Assembly (NCBI RefSeq): GCF_022581195.2
Contig: NC_061456.1
Span: 12,402,501 to 12,466,500 of the forward strand
DNA from: Helicoverpa zea
Lineage: Eukaryota; Arthropoda; Insecta; Lepidoptera; Noctuidae
Direction of reading: 5' to 3'
Length of the DNA stretch: 64,000 nt
The notes below the pieces were generated by a model. That model had not been told where the DNA came from, searched no databases, and worked only from the letters and a program-made list of their open reading frames with translations. Positions 22,386 through 32,407 of the stretch are shown here, piece by piece. The position numbers and the translations under genes were made by a program. Position 1 is the first letter of the stretch. Each line of letters starts with the position of its first letter.

Positions 22386-22603
22386 TCTGTGCTATACCAT
22401 TGCTAACTGTGGATGAATACTACTTGGGCTATTGGGATGGGATGCTAATGGACTAGGAATGGGGAAACTACGGGAACTATGGCACCTGCAGATGACAATG
22501 TATTAGATACATGTAAAAATGGCAGGTAGTTTATATGCCCCGCGGGGTCGCTACTCCCCGTCATCAGCCTCAGATGTCCCGCGGTGTTTATATCTCACCC
22601 CTT

Positions 22604-22855
22604 GGTAAAACTGGTCAGACTTACTGGCTTCTGACTACCCATAACGACTGCCAAGAATGTTCAATGACAGCCGGAACAGTTTAACATCCCCTCCAAATAA
22701 CGGTCATTGGTATCCAAAATATTCGTAGAAAGTACATACTTACGAACTTAGAAAAGTTGCATTGGCAGGTACTTGCCAGAACTGGAATCAAAGACGCACG
22801 CTCATACTTGAGAGATTGGTTCTCTACCCACTAAACCACTACGACTTCCACTAAG
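22604..22855 (-). mobile_element. SINE, diverged copy with tRNA-like head
   Basis: The minus strand starts at about 22855 with a head resembling GTAGTGGTTTAGTGGG and a decayed box B, then the GTACCTGCCAATGCAACTTT and AAGTATGTACTTTCTAC segments. The 3' third of the SINE is missing beyond the GTCAGAAGCCAGTAAGTCTG part. Substitutions are numerous, so it is older than copies A-C. Confidence 0.65.
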
Positions 22856-23149
22856 TCATCACGACTTTGTCATCTCAGTAACATTTAATGTTTTTTTACG
22901 TAATAATACGTGTAATATTTTTGCCATACACAACTTAAATGCGGAATAATTAGAATCACTACTTTTATCCCTATGGTCACGTCTATTGCGGTTCAGTTCT
23001 CAGCGTTTTGTTTAGTCTGCTGTGCTTTTGCCGTTGAAGAACAAAAATTAAATATATGGAACGTTTCTAATGGCTATGCGTATTCCGTTGTTTACAAGTC
23101 AATGGGCCCTTAAAATTCAATATCAGACGATTCAGATCTTTGATTTTGC

Positions 23150-23215
23150 TGACCCTGTAGTCGCTGGCACAAGGGACAGGAACCGCGTACGAAGTCGCGG
23201 GCAGAAGCTAGTTTG
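23150..23215 (-). repeat. ACTAGCTTCTGCC-family repeat, 5' fragment
   Basis: The minus strand reads CTAGCTTCTGCCCGCGACTT followed by CGTACGCGGTTCC, the 5' end of the family seen at 25189. Confidence 0.5.
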
Positions 23216-24417
23216 AAAATATTATTCATAATATTGAATTTGGCATTTCATCAGTTTTGAAAAGGATAACAAGGACAAGGTATTATTATTTGGAGATCCA
23301 GATAAAAGTGTAATTTGACCGTCACCTAGACCTGATCAAGTAGATTTACAAGTAAGGATGCGTTAAGACCAAAACGAGCAAAGAACTAGAGACAGAACAG
23401 ACACAGTTTTTGTCGACAGCTCGGCTCCAGCGTTTACGCCACAAACGCAATGAGCAGAGCAGAGAGATTTTTCTTGCTACCCATGGCAAGCGTGACTCAC
23501 CATTTACTACTAGGTGCCAAATATTTATATCCTAGTTTAAGGCGACGAATTGGTCAACAATAATTCCATAACCGGCACGCGCATCTAAGGCGCCAAAAGG
23601 GGTCGGAGCGTCTGAGCGGGGCGAGGATAACAATACGCGCGCTAGCTTATAACTAAAAGACGTAAGCGACAAAATGGTTTTGTAATTTTATTATTTAGAA
23701 ATGATAATTTGATAAAAATTTCTTCTACAATTTTAAAGAGTATGTATATACTCAACTACTAAAAAAGTTAAGAGGCTTAAATCGGTCCCGTTTGCCCATA
23801 ATATGTGAATCTCTTTTTAAAAAGAGGTATATTTTTCTCTGTTATAAAAGTTACCTAATCATGTTTTGATGTCTAACAAAATAAGGTTTATATCATAAAC
23901 TTTCAGGTAACCAAGTTGTATTTTGATCCGTTTTGTATTTACTGAGAAAAATTGAGATCCTTGGCGCCAAAAATTCCAATTCGTCCTCTTAAGTGCTCAA
24001 AAAGTCTAGATAAAGTTGCTAAGTCTACACCTACTCTTAAACAGTTAAAAGCTGTGGTTAGTGAAGTAATTATAAGCGGTCTTCTATTCATACTTGACAC
24101 ACTAAACGATGTTAAAGGTAACAAACAAAGCCTATCTACTCATTTTGTCAGTTGTCATGACTCCATTGTGGTTTTCGAATGACTTCGTTTAAATAGAATG
24201 TTATTTGCAAAACGCACTGTGTCTTCTGTATCTTTAGTTGATGAAAAGCTAACTTTTTTTTCGCTAGTTATGACCATTTTAAAGAAACTGGGCACTGTCA
24301 TCTCGCGCCTAGCGCATATTATATACTACGTCTACTTACAGTAGATTTTATCAGACCAAAAGAAAACTTTCATTTTTGGTGGAAAGCCATCCTTTTGTGC
24401 CAAAAACTTATTGAATA
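23216..24417. other. Mixed DNA with a GC-richer patch, nothing named
   Basis: 23400-23650 is GC-richer and contains words such as GCATCTAAGGCGCCAAAAGG, but I find no inverted ends or reading frame to define an element. A 76-codon plus-strand frame (23952-24182) has a fairly protein-like composition but no homology I can recognise and no splice or start context that decides it. Confidence 0.35.
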
Positions 24418-24495
24418 AACCCACCATGTTCCTTCTTAAGCCCTTTATGTACCAGCGACGCTGTAACTCTTTTGAAATCTGGAGCCCCACAATAC
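24418..24495 (-). repeat. R1-family-type 3' UTR fragment
   Basis: ACCCACCATGTTCCTTCTTA and CCCTTTATGT-CCA are shared with the minus-strand fragment at 58850-58950, where they adjoin the GACTAAAA block of the R1-family UTR. Confidence 0.4.
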
Positions 24496-25031
24496 ATACG
24501 AGTGTACCTTATGTGCCAAGAACGCAATGGACAGATACTAATTACCAATAAAAGTTGTCATATTCGGGATTTACGATTAATCTGAAGTTTATTGCCTAGA
24601 CACATACTAATAACTATGTCTTGTTCAGTGACAGCGTGTGATATTGGTTAATCATGGGTCTCTGTTAGCTATGTAGCAATAAAAAGCTTTTCTTAGAAAT
24701 GTATCTATGTCAGAACTTAATGTATTAAACCTAACAAATACCTAACATTTTAAACACTTTTGCCTGGAGACATAATATGAGCAGTCAAAGTCAATTTAAT
24801 ATTATTATTTTTATAGTTGAAACTTAATAAACCACCGTAATTAGAATATATAACATTATACATTTTCTAATTAACCCGCAAAATTTAAAGTGCTGCCATC
24901 TGTTATTCAACCTGACAAATACTTTAGTCAGCTCCTAAGTGAGCACTAAGTCCGAGCACTAAGTACACAGCTAAGAATATAGGTGGCGCTGCTCTAAAAA
25001 TTATCAAGATATTTCTAATAGAATCTATTTA

Positions 25032-25090
25032 TATCCTACTAGCTTCTGTCAGCGACTTCGTCCGCGTTAGATTCGGACTTTGTGCAAAGA
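25032..25090 (+). repeat. ACTAGCTTCTGCC-family repeat, 5' fragment
   Basis: TACTAGCTTCTGTCAGCGAC and TTCGTCCGCGTTAG match the family start. It ends within 60 bp and lies about 100 bp before a more complete copy. Confidence 0.5.
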
Positions 25091-25188
25091 AAGGAAGAAA
25101 TAATAAACACCAGCATATCCAATTATCTAAATCTAGGCGTACCTACTACTACTTCACCTAAAAATAAATAAAATGTAAACTATTAATA

Positions 25189-25388
25189 ACTAGCTTCTGC
25201 CAGCGGTTTCACCCGCATCCCGTGGGAACTACTTCCCGTACCGGGATAAAAAGTAGCCTATAGCCTTCCTCGATAAATGGGCTATCTAACACTGAAAGAA
25301 ATTTTCAAATAGAACCAGTAGTTCCTGAGATTAGCGCGTTCAAACAAACAAACAAACAAACTCTTCAGCTTTATAATATTAGTATAGA
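25189..25388 (+). repeat. ACTAGCTTCTGCC-family repeat, near-complete copy
   Basis: The unit starts ACTAGCTTCTGCCAGCGG, continues through GGGATAAAAAGTAGCCTATA, CACTGAAAGAAATTTT and GTAGTTCCTGAGATTAGCG, has a short (AAAC)n run near 25347, and ends CTTTATAATATTAGTATAGA. This is the reference for nine or more fragments in the window. I know the pattern as one of the most frequent lepidopteran repeats; Lep1-type Helitron or a LINE end are the alternatives. Confidence 0.65.
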
Positions 25389-25480
25389 TTTAACAGTATT
25401 TTTGTCATTCGCTCCTTTTAGCCATTGGCTGGTTGTCACAACCAACTCGGTTATGAAAAAACTTAGATAATTTAATTTAA

Positions 25481-25621
25481 TTTGACACTTCCCGGGACCC
25501 AAAGGCTGGCTTTTATTTCGCACAGAGGTTGAGCATTGCCATCCAACGTGGCAATGCTGCCAGCCTTTTGGGTACATTACCCAGTGACAGCGATGAGGAG
25601 CAATTTTTGGATGCACTGTAG
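25481..25621 (+). pseudogene. LINE-type ORF C-terminus (QRGNAAS motif)
   Basis: An open frame of 46 codons after a TAA at 25478-25480, ending at TAG 25619-25621. It reads DPKAGFYFAQRLSIAIQRGN followed by AASLLGTLP and an acidic tail. I have met this QRxSIAIQRGNAAS ending in many lepidopteran reverse-transcriptase-bearing proteins, though I cannot place the clade. Nothing upstream belongs to it, so it is a truncated copy. A/T-rich sequence to about 25740, ending AATAAATTTCTC, would be its 3' UTR. Confidence 0.5.
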
Positions 25622-25740
25622 TAGTTTTAAGTCATATATGTATATAAGTTTATTTTAATTTTTTTTTAATTATTAATATAAATATTTTGTAAATATGTTT
25701 CTTACATAATGAATAACTATGAATTGTAAATAAATTTCTC

Positions 25741-27248
25741 ACTAACGAATGATGCAAACAATTTACGTGTACTTACATTACATGTTATTTTTGCCATATA
25801 CTAATTACGTGATTAAATAAAATAATAAGTACCCCCTTACCTTCTGGTAGAACCTCCAAAAAATTATATTCATAACTTGTAACTTGGCAAACTCATCCGA
25901 CAAACTAGGTATTTATCCGCCCATCTAAAATCCGTTAATTTGTAAAATTGAACTAGAAAAGTGTGGGAGTGCTAACGCGGCGGTGAAAGTTTTTATTCGC
26001 GAAACAACCCTCGCTGAAGCCCATTAGATGAACAAAATTAACTGAATTTAAAAATATAGGGGTTTAAAATGTGACCAGTTCCGCTTTTTAACCCCACTGA
26101 AAAAAGGAAGTATTTTTTCTGATAGATTGTAGGTACACCAATGTTGTTAGTCACAGAGTTTGTGTGTCTTTCAAAGATTTGAATGATGGAAAGGAACTAT
26201 TTAGTTAGAGGTTTCTTTTAAGTGAACATCGTAACATGTAAATTATAAGATTGAAACTGAAAAAAAAATAAACGAGTTTATTTTCTACGGAGTTTATTCC
26301 CGTATATTTCCATCCCAAATTCGACCAAAAACTGAAAACAGTTCCCGAAATAAAGTCCGTGACACACCGCCTACTTTGCATAAGCAGCCTCTTTATCAAA
26401 ACTCCGGCTTATATTTCACTGAAATAATGCAGCAAATATTAATTCAGGCAATTTGTTTTAATATATTTGCAATTTTCAGGCTCTGTTGTCCGTTTGAGGC
26501 TAAAAGTGGGCTTTTGTAACGTAAATATGAATTACGATAAAATGATTAGCAATTAGTTTGGGCTGTATTGCTGTTGTTTTTTTAACAGGCGCTAATGGTT
26601 CATTTTGGGTTAGTTGGGATGATTTGTTTAATGGTTTTAGAAATGTTTTTAAGTTTTGATAATCTGTTTTAGTCTGCCAATTTTTACCAAATGTATAAAA
26701 CATGGACATAGTTAAAAGGTTTCAATGTATTTTAGGCTGTTAATTCGACTTACTAAAAGTAGGTATCATTAACATTACAGATTGAAAAATAATCATACTC
26801 TTGAACAGAATGTTTTAGGCAACTCATTAACAGTACCTTTGTTTATAAATTATATTTGATAAAAAATACTTCTCAATCGGTAACCAGATCGAAGATTCAC
26901 GAATGGATACTTAGCGACGCTGATTATTTTCTATCGTGTTAAAAGAGGCTAGAATTTTGTTAATCGCCATTCTTTAATGCTAACAGATAATACAGTACTT
27001 GGTTAATTTACTAAAGAACTTTAATCAATTAAATAGAAAAATCCTTTCAAACTATTAACCGAACAAATTGACCACTATAAAACATAAGAACATAAAATAC
27101 GAAATTACTTAGTGAATAATGGCGTCCTCTAACAGTCTAACAAATGGTGGTCTGAAGAAGATCAGAACAAATGAGTCTTCAGTGCAGAGGTCCGACTGCC
27201 TTTATTAATCAGTTATAGAAGCGACCCGCGTTTTGTTACCCCACAGAT
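25741..27248. other. AT-rich DNA, nothing recognised
   Basis: One and a half kilobases without a feature I can support; the few longer open frames are A/T-driven. Confidence 0.45.
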
Positions 27249-27810
27249 AAAAAAACCGGCCAAGTGCGAGTCGGACTCGTGCACGAAGGGTTCCGTAAAT
27301 TACAGTTAAATCAACCTATCTCAAAAACTATAAGAGATACTTTGATCAAACCAAAAATCGTTGAAAGAGTTAATTAGCATGCATCACCTCTATTTTTTTT
27401 AGAATTTTATACCCCGTAGTTATAAAAATAGAGGGGGGGGACATACTTTTTACGACTTTGAGAGCTGATATCTCAAAAACCGTTCACTTTAAGAAAAATG
27501 TTTTTTAGAAAACTTTATATCATTTTAAAAGACCTTTCCATTGATACCCCACACGGGTATGTACATCGAAAAAAAAAATTTCATCCCTCAGTTACATGTA
27601 TGGGGGGCCCCACCCCCAATTCTTTTTTTTACTATTTAGTGTCATATTTTTGTAGCGGTTCATACAACACATATTCCCATCAAATTTCATCACTGTAGTA
27701 CTTATAGTTTCCGAGTAAATCGGCTGTGACAGACGGACAGACGGACAGACGGACATGACGAAACTATAAGGGTTCCGTTTTTGCCATTTTGGCTACGGAA
27801 CCCTAAAAAC
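27249..27810 (+). repeat. Dispersed insect repeat, CCGGCCAAGTGCGAGTCGG … CGGAACCCTAAAAA
   Basis: This 560-bp unit starts CCGGCCAAGTGCGAGTCGG and GTTCCGTAAATTACAG, has poly-G and poly-A/T tracts inside, then GTGACAGACGGACAGACGG repeated, and ends GGCTACGGAACCCTAAAAA. Start and end are those of a repeat found in many insect genomes. Its end resembles that at 13640-13735. The coding content is nil. Confidence 0.6.
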
Positions 27811-28394
27811 GTTCACTTTGTTTGATGAGAAATTGAATTCTGATATTTGAGATTGGGGAAAAATTGTAAGTAGCTGAAATATCTGGGTGTAATTTATTAT
27901 ATTTTTTGTTGTGGTAAATAGTTAGTGTCATAAACTTGAGGCTTAAGTAATGACAAATTTAAAGGTATTGTGTAGCTTTCATTGGATAAGATTTTATTTT
28001 AATCATCTTGCACACAAATCAAGGACCAATTTCTTTTAATTACTTTAAATTACCTACTTTAACTTAAAGAAACGGCACAAAAACAATTCACACAAACTTG
28101 AAATAACAGTGTACTCCAGAAAACATTGTTCACTACATAACTGCCTGTAAAACGCGCTAAGATGTAAGTAAACAACTTTTATGCCCACTACATTACGCCA
28201 AGCGTTCCCCGATGCAAACTTATGATAAGAAAAAACCCAGTAATGGACACAAAAGTTTTTAAACTGTCCAACTTTAGCTGTTGTCGGGTGATTTTCGGTG
28301 TTATTTATGACTAATGACTGTGTTGGTAGTTTTGCAGTTTAATTATCTGCCTAGGTTTTTTTCCAAACAGTTTTGGGGTTTGCTTCAAGTCTAA
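27811..28394. other. AT-rich DNA, nothing recognised
   Basis: No supported element or coding stretch. Confidence 0.4.
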
Positions 28395-28500
28395 AGTCTT
28401 CTTTTACTTCTGTTACGCAGAGATTGTCTGCCTATCTGACCTAGCCCAGTTACCGGGTAGGTACCTTTTGTTGTCAGATTTCTAGTTTTCAACTACCTGG
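28395..28500 (-). repeat. Short SINE fragment
   Basis: GATTGTCTGCCTATCTGACC and CAGTTACCGGGTAGGTACC are the reverse complement of the SINE body between its GGTAACTGGG and GTCAGATAGGCAG blocks; GTTGTCAGATTTCTAG-TTTCAACTACC continues it in decayed form. Confidence 0.5.
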
Positions 28501-28624
28501 AACGGTTAACGGCCTAAGATTCTACTTTGACTAGATATTTACCGCGACGCAGTTTAAATAAATCGTTAACTATCTCAATACAATACACCCTAGTAAAAAT
28601 TTAAATTCTTTGATCAACAATAGC

Positions 28625-28710
28625 ATCAAATCAAATAAAAAGTCACTGTCTTTTTGACTGTCGGAAGAAGAAGTGGCGCAACTAAGTTCCCAGCAACACA
28701 TGCCTGTCTG
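28625..28710 (-). repeat. Interspersed repeat with CCCAGCAA core, diverged copy
   Basis: AAAAAGTCACTGTC, GAAGAAGAAGTGGCGCAACT and TTCCCAGCAACACA follow the order of the 9828-9935 copy. Confidence 0.4.
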
Positions 28711-29102
28711 AAGGTTCAAAGAACCTTACAATGTTTTGTATATAAATTGATCATTCACCAATTTCAACTTTACCGTCCATATACTCAGAACTTAGTAAAG
28801 TGCACGCGCCATTAATCTCGACTATATTCCGCCATGTCTAACAAACACACGTACTTTGATAGTGCAAGTTTCTGCGCCGCAAGAAGTCATACAGAGTTAA
28901 ATTAGTGCAATAGCGATAGCAATATAATATAAATATAATAGTTAACGGCACGTTTGAACGAGGCTTGAAAATGTAAAGCCAAGTTAATGATGTGTAAAAA
29001 GTGGATGGTTAATATACTGGTTATAGGTATGTCGATGAGCACAAAGAAAAACATAACCACGAAAAAATAAATTAATTTTTAAAACAAAGTAAAATAAAAA
29101 TG

Positions 29103-29155
29103 GAGAGGCCTATGTCCAGCAGTGGACTGCGATAGGCTGATGATGATGATGATGA
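29103..29155 (+). mobile_element. RTE-type LINE, extreme 3' end with (GAT)n tail
   Basis: GAGAGGCCTATGTCCAGCAG, TGGACTGCGATAGGC and TGATGATGATGATGATGA match the 3' end of the longer copy at 62429-62470. Only about 50 bp survive, consistent with severe 5' truncation at insertion. Confidence 0.65.
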
Positions 29156-29403
29156 AAATAAAAATGTGCGAGAATTAGAACACCATACAAGAGTCAGTCA
29201 TTACAAACAACGAATATTGTCCCTTGAAAACTGACAGCTGTTAACTGGTCATAACATTCGATACTCCTAACTTTATCTCCTCGTTACACGAAAACTTCTG
29301 TGTCCTAAATAACTGATGGATTAGGTTATTTTTTTACAATTCGCCATAGAATATCACAAAGTATTATGTGATAGGATTTAATGTGATTACGTACAGCACA
29401 CCC

Positions 29404-31289
29404 GATATACTATCTGATGTACTCCCTTATGTACTTTCTTATGTATTCCCTTATGTACTCTCTTATGTTCTCCCTTGTGTACTCCCTTACATACTTCCTT
29501 ATGTTCTCCCTTATGTACTTCGTTATGTTCTCCCATATGTTCTCCCTTATGTACTCCCTTATGTTCTCCCTTATGTACTCCCTTATGTACTTCCTTATGT
29601 ACTCCCTTATGTTCACCCTTATGTACTCCCTTATGTACTCCCTTATGTACTTTCTTATGTACTCCCTTACATACTTCCTTATGTTCTCCCTTATGTACTC
29701 CCTTACATACTTCCTTATGTTCTCCCTTATGTACTCCCTTACATACTTCCTTATGTTCTAACTTATATACTCCCTTATGCATTCCCTTATGTACTCCCTT
29801 ATGTTCTCCCTTATGTACTCCCTTATGTACTCCCTTATGTACTTTCTTATGTACTCCCTTACGTCCTTCCTTATGTACTCCCTTACATACTTCCTTATGT
29901 TCTCCCTTATGTACTCCCTTACATACTTCCTTATGTTCTCCCTTATGTACTCCCTTACATACTTCCTTATGTTCTAACTTATATACTCCCTTATGCATTC
30001 CCTTATGTACTCCCTTATGTTCTCCCTTATGTACTCCCTTATGTACTCCCTTATGTACTTTCTTATGTACTCCCTTACGTCCTTCCTTATGTACTCCGTT
30101 ATGTACTTCCTTATGTTCTCCCTTTTGTACTCCCTTACGTACTTTCTTATGTACTTTCTTATGAACTCCCTTATGTTCTAACTTATGTACTCCCTTATAT
30201 ACTCTCTCATATTCTCCCTTATGTACTCCTTTATATACTTTCTCATGTTCTCCCTTATGTACTCCCTTATGTTCTCCCTTAGGTACTCCCTTATGTATTC
30301 CCTTATGTTCTCCCTTATGTACTCCCTTATGTACTCCCTTATGTACTCCCTTATGTACTCCCTTATGTTCTCCGTTATTTATTCCCTTATGTACTCCCTT
30401 ACGTACTTCTTAATGTACTTTCATATGTACTCCCTAATGTACAACCTTATATACTCCCTTATGCATTCCCTTATGTACTCCCTTATGTACTTTCTTATGT
30501 ACTCCCTTACATACTTCCTTATGTTCTCCCTTATGTACTCCCTTACATACTTCCTTATGTTCTCCCTTATGTACTCCCTTACATACTTCCTTATGTTCTC
30601 CCTTATGTAGTCCCTTACATACTTCCTTATGTTCAAACTTATGTACTCCCTTACGTACTTCCTTATGTTCAAACTTATGTACTCCCTTACGTACTTCCTT
30701 ATGTTCAAACTTATGTACTCCCTTACGTACTTCCTTATGTACTCCGTTATGTACTTCCTTATGTTCTCCCTTATGTACTCCCTTACGTACTTCTTTATGT
30801 ACTTTCTTATGTACTCCCTTATGTTCTCCCTTATGTACTCCCTTATGTACTCCCTTATATACTTTCTCATGTTCTCCCTTATGTACCCCCTTATATACTT
30901 TCTTATGTTCTCCCTTATGTGCTCCCTTATATACTTTCTCATGTTCTCCCTTATGTACACCCTTATATACTTTCTTATGTTCTCCCTTATGTACTCCCTA
31001 ATATACTTTCTCATGTTCTCTCTTATGTTCTCCCTTATGTACTCCCTTATGTACTCCCTTATATACTCCCTTATATACTTTCTCATGTTCTCCCTTATGT
31101 ACTCCCTTATATACTTTCTCATGTTCTCCCTTATGTACTCCCTTATGTTCTCCCTTATGTTCTCCCTTATGTACTCCCGTATGTACTTTCTCATGTTCTC
31201 CCTTATGTACTCCCTTATGTACTCCCTTATGTTCTCCCTTAGGTACTCCCTTATGTACTCACTTATGTTCTCCCTTATGTACTCCCTTA
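29404..31289. repeat. 12-bp minisatellite array, left block
   Basis: Tandem copies of a 12-bp unit, consensus TACTCCCTTATG, with a few common variants (GTTCTCCCTTAT, ATACTTTCTCAT, ATACTTCCTTAC). About 157 units. C and T sit almost wholly on the plus strand. A 216-bp higher-order repeat (18 units) is visible: the block with GTTCTAACTTATATAC and CTTACGTCCTTCC starts at 29755 and recurs at 29971. Five of the six frames of the unit lack stops, which makes long but meaningless open frames. The right end abuts the pogo-like element at a TA. Confidence 0.92.
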
Positions 31290-32407
31290 GGGTAAACTCG
31301 TTAGAGATGGCCATAGTTTTATCTAGACATAATAAAAAAAAGAAAAAGTGTTGTTACAACCAGTCTTTTATTTTTATCATAATTAACAGTTATTAGTCTT
31401 GTAAAAATCAACGACAAATATTTTTTTATAATTCAAAAACATATTAAAAAACAATTTCTAAAAAAAAATAGAATTGGCCATCTCTCCCGGGGCTTCAGCG
31501 TGAGTTAGCCATAGCTATACGGGATAGATGACCAGTACTTGACTTCCCTTTTCCCTTCCCTTGTCCTGAAATTCGGCTTGTTTAGCATCTTTTTTCTTCT
31601 TCTGTCCACATTTGGAGCACATATCATCAAACTCGGTACAGTTTTCATGTATCCACCTGTCACAAATAAGACACTGGAGCCACTCTTCCACAAGACGAGT
31701 CTTATAATAATTTTCTCCGCATCCAGCGCAGTTATCTGCTTCGTTTTCTTTATCTTCTTCATCAGATGTATCACACAATACTGGTTCACTCAGATCAGAA
31801 CTGCTTTCGATAATACGCCTTACAGCTTTCCGTTTTCTATTCTTATTTGTATCAGTATTCTTATCTTTGGGTTTAACCATTTTTTTTTGTGAATCTTCAC
31901 TCAAAAAACCACGAGTGGCTATGGCTTTTCTCTGATACTTATTTGGCATCTGTAACAAAACATAAAACGCATAATATCATTTCAAATAACAAAAAATAAT
32001 ATGGCTATCTCAACCTGAATTTATGTGGCCATCTCTCCTTCTTGTGCGGGTGAGATGGCCATATCAAATTTTTGATTTAGTTAAGCATTAGCAGGCGCCA
32101 TTTTAAGGTTAAAATAGACGTTAATATTTGATAAACATAATAAACTAAGCAAACATTGAAAAAATGCAATAAAAAGTAGTACTACATGATGATATATGAA
32201 CACACTATACAATTTTTGCAATACCCTGTAAAATAAAAGTTTATTTACTTACTTTTTAACATAAATACGGGCAGCAGCGTCGTCGCACTGTGTTCCCGAG
32301 CGTGGCGTGCGGTGTACTGACTGCATTGTAGAGCCATCTAGCTATGCATGCCAAAAATAATTCGATTGGCCATCTTTCCCGTATGGCCATCTCTAACGAG
32401 TTTACCC
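31290..32407 (-). mobile_element. pogo-like (Tc1/mariner superfamily) deletion derivative 2
   Basis: The ends are perfect inverted repeats over at least 24 bp, starting GGGTAAACTCGTTAGAGATG. TA lies on both flanks (31288-31289, 32408-32409). Removing the element and one TA restores CCCTTATATACTTTCTC, a normal satellite variant, so insertion into a pre-existing array is clear. The word GGCCATCTC or its complement occurs about eight times near both ends, at 31470-31515 and at 32000-32065. A shortened transposase gene lies on the minus strand (31515-31949). Confidence 0.82.
31515..31949 (-). CDS. Shortened pogo-type transposase: N-terminal tip fused to PHD-like C-terminus
   Basis: 144 codons from an ATG at 31949 to TAG. 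The open frame reaches three codons further through TTG, but TTTTGTTACAG right before the ATG looks like a splice acceptor. Residues 1-14 (MPNKYQRKAIATRG) match the usual first residues of pogo-type transposases before the Psq helix-turn-helix. Then comes a Lys/Asp/Glu/Ser-rich linker, and at residues about 85-130 a Cys4-His-Cys3 pattern (CAGC … WLQCLICDRWIHENC … CSKC) like the PHD-type finger at the C-terminus of many insect pogo transposases. The helix-turn-helix body and the whole DDE catalytic domain are missing. No stop or shift breaks it, so the product could exist as a non-catalytic protein; this is inference. Confidence 0.62.
   Translation of the reverse strand: MPNKYQRKAIATRGFLSEDSQKKMVKPKDKNTDTNKNRKRKAVRRIIESSSDLSEPVLCDTSDEEDKENEADNCAGCGENYYKTRLVEEWLQCLICDRWIHENCTEFDDMCSKCGQKKKKDAKQAEFQDKGREKGSQVLVIYPV

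Noticed and set aside
25371..25616. 81-codon minus-strand frame
   Set aside because: The opposite strand encodes a recognisable LINE C-terminus (25481-25621) over the same bases.
29368..30282. 304-codon Pro-Tyr-Val-Leu repeat protein
   Set aside because: Same by-product of the 12-bp array; no promoter, start context or non-repeat domain.
31539..31892. 117-codon plus-strand frame in the pogo-like element
   Set aside because: It is the antisense shadow of the shortened transposase with its zinc finger.
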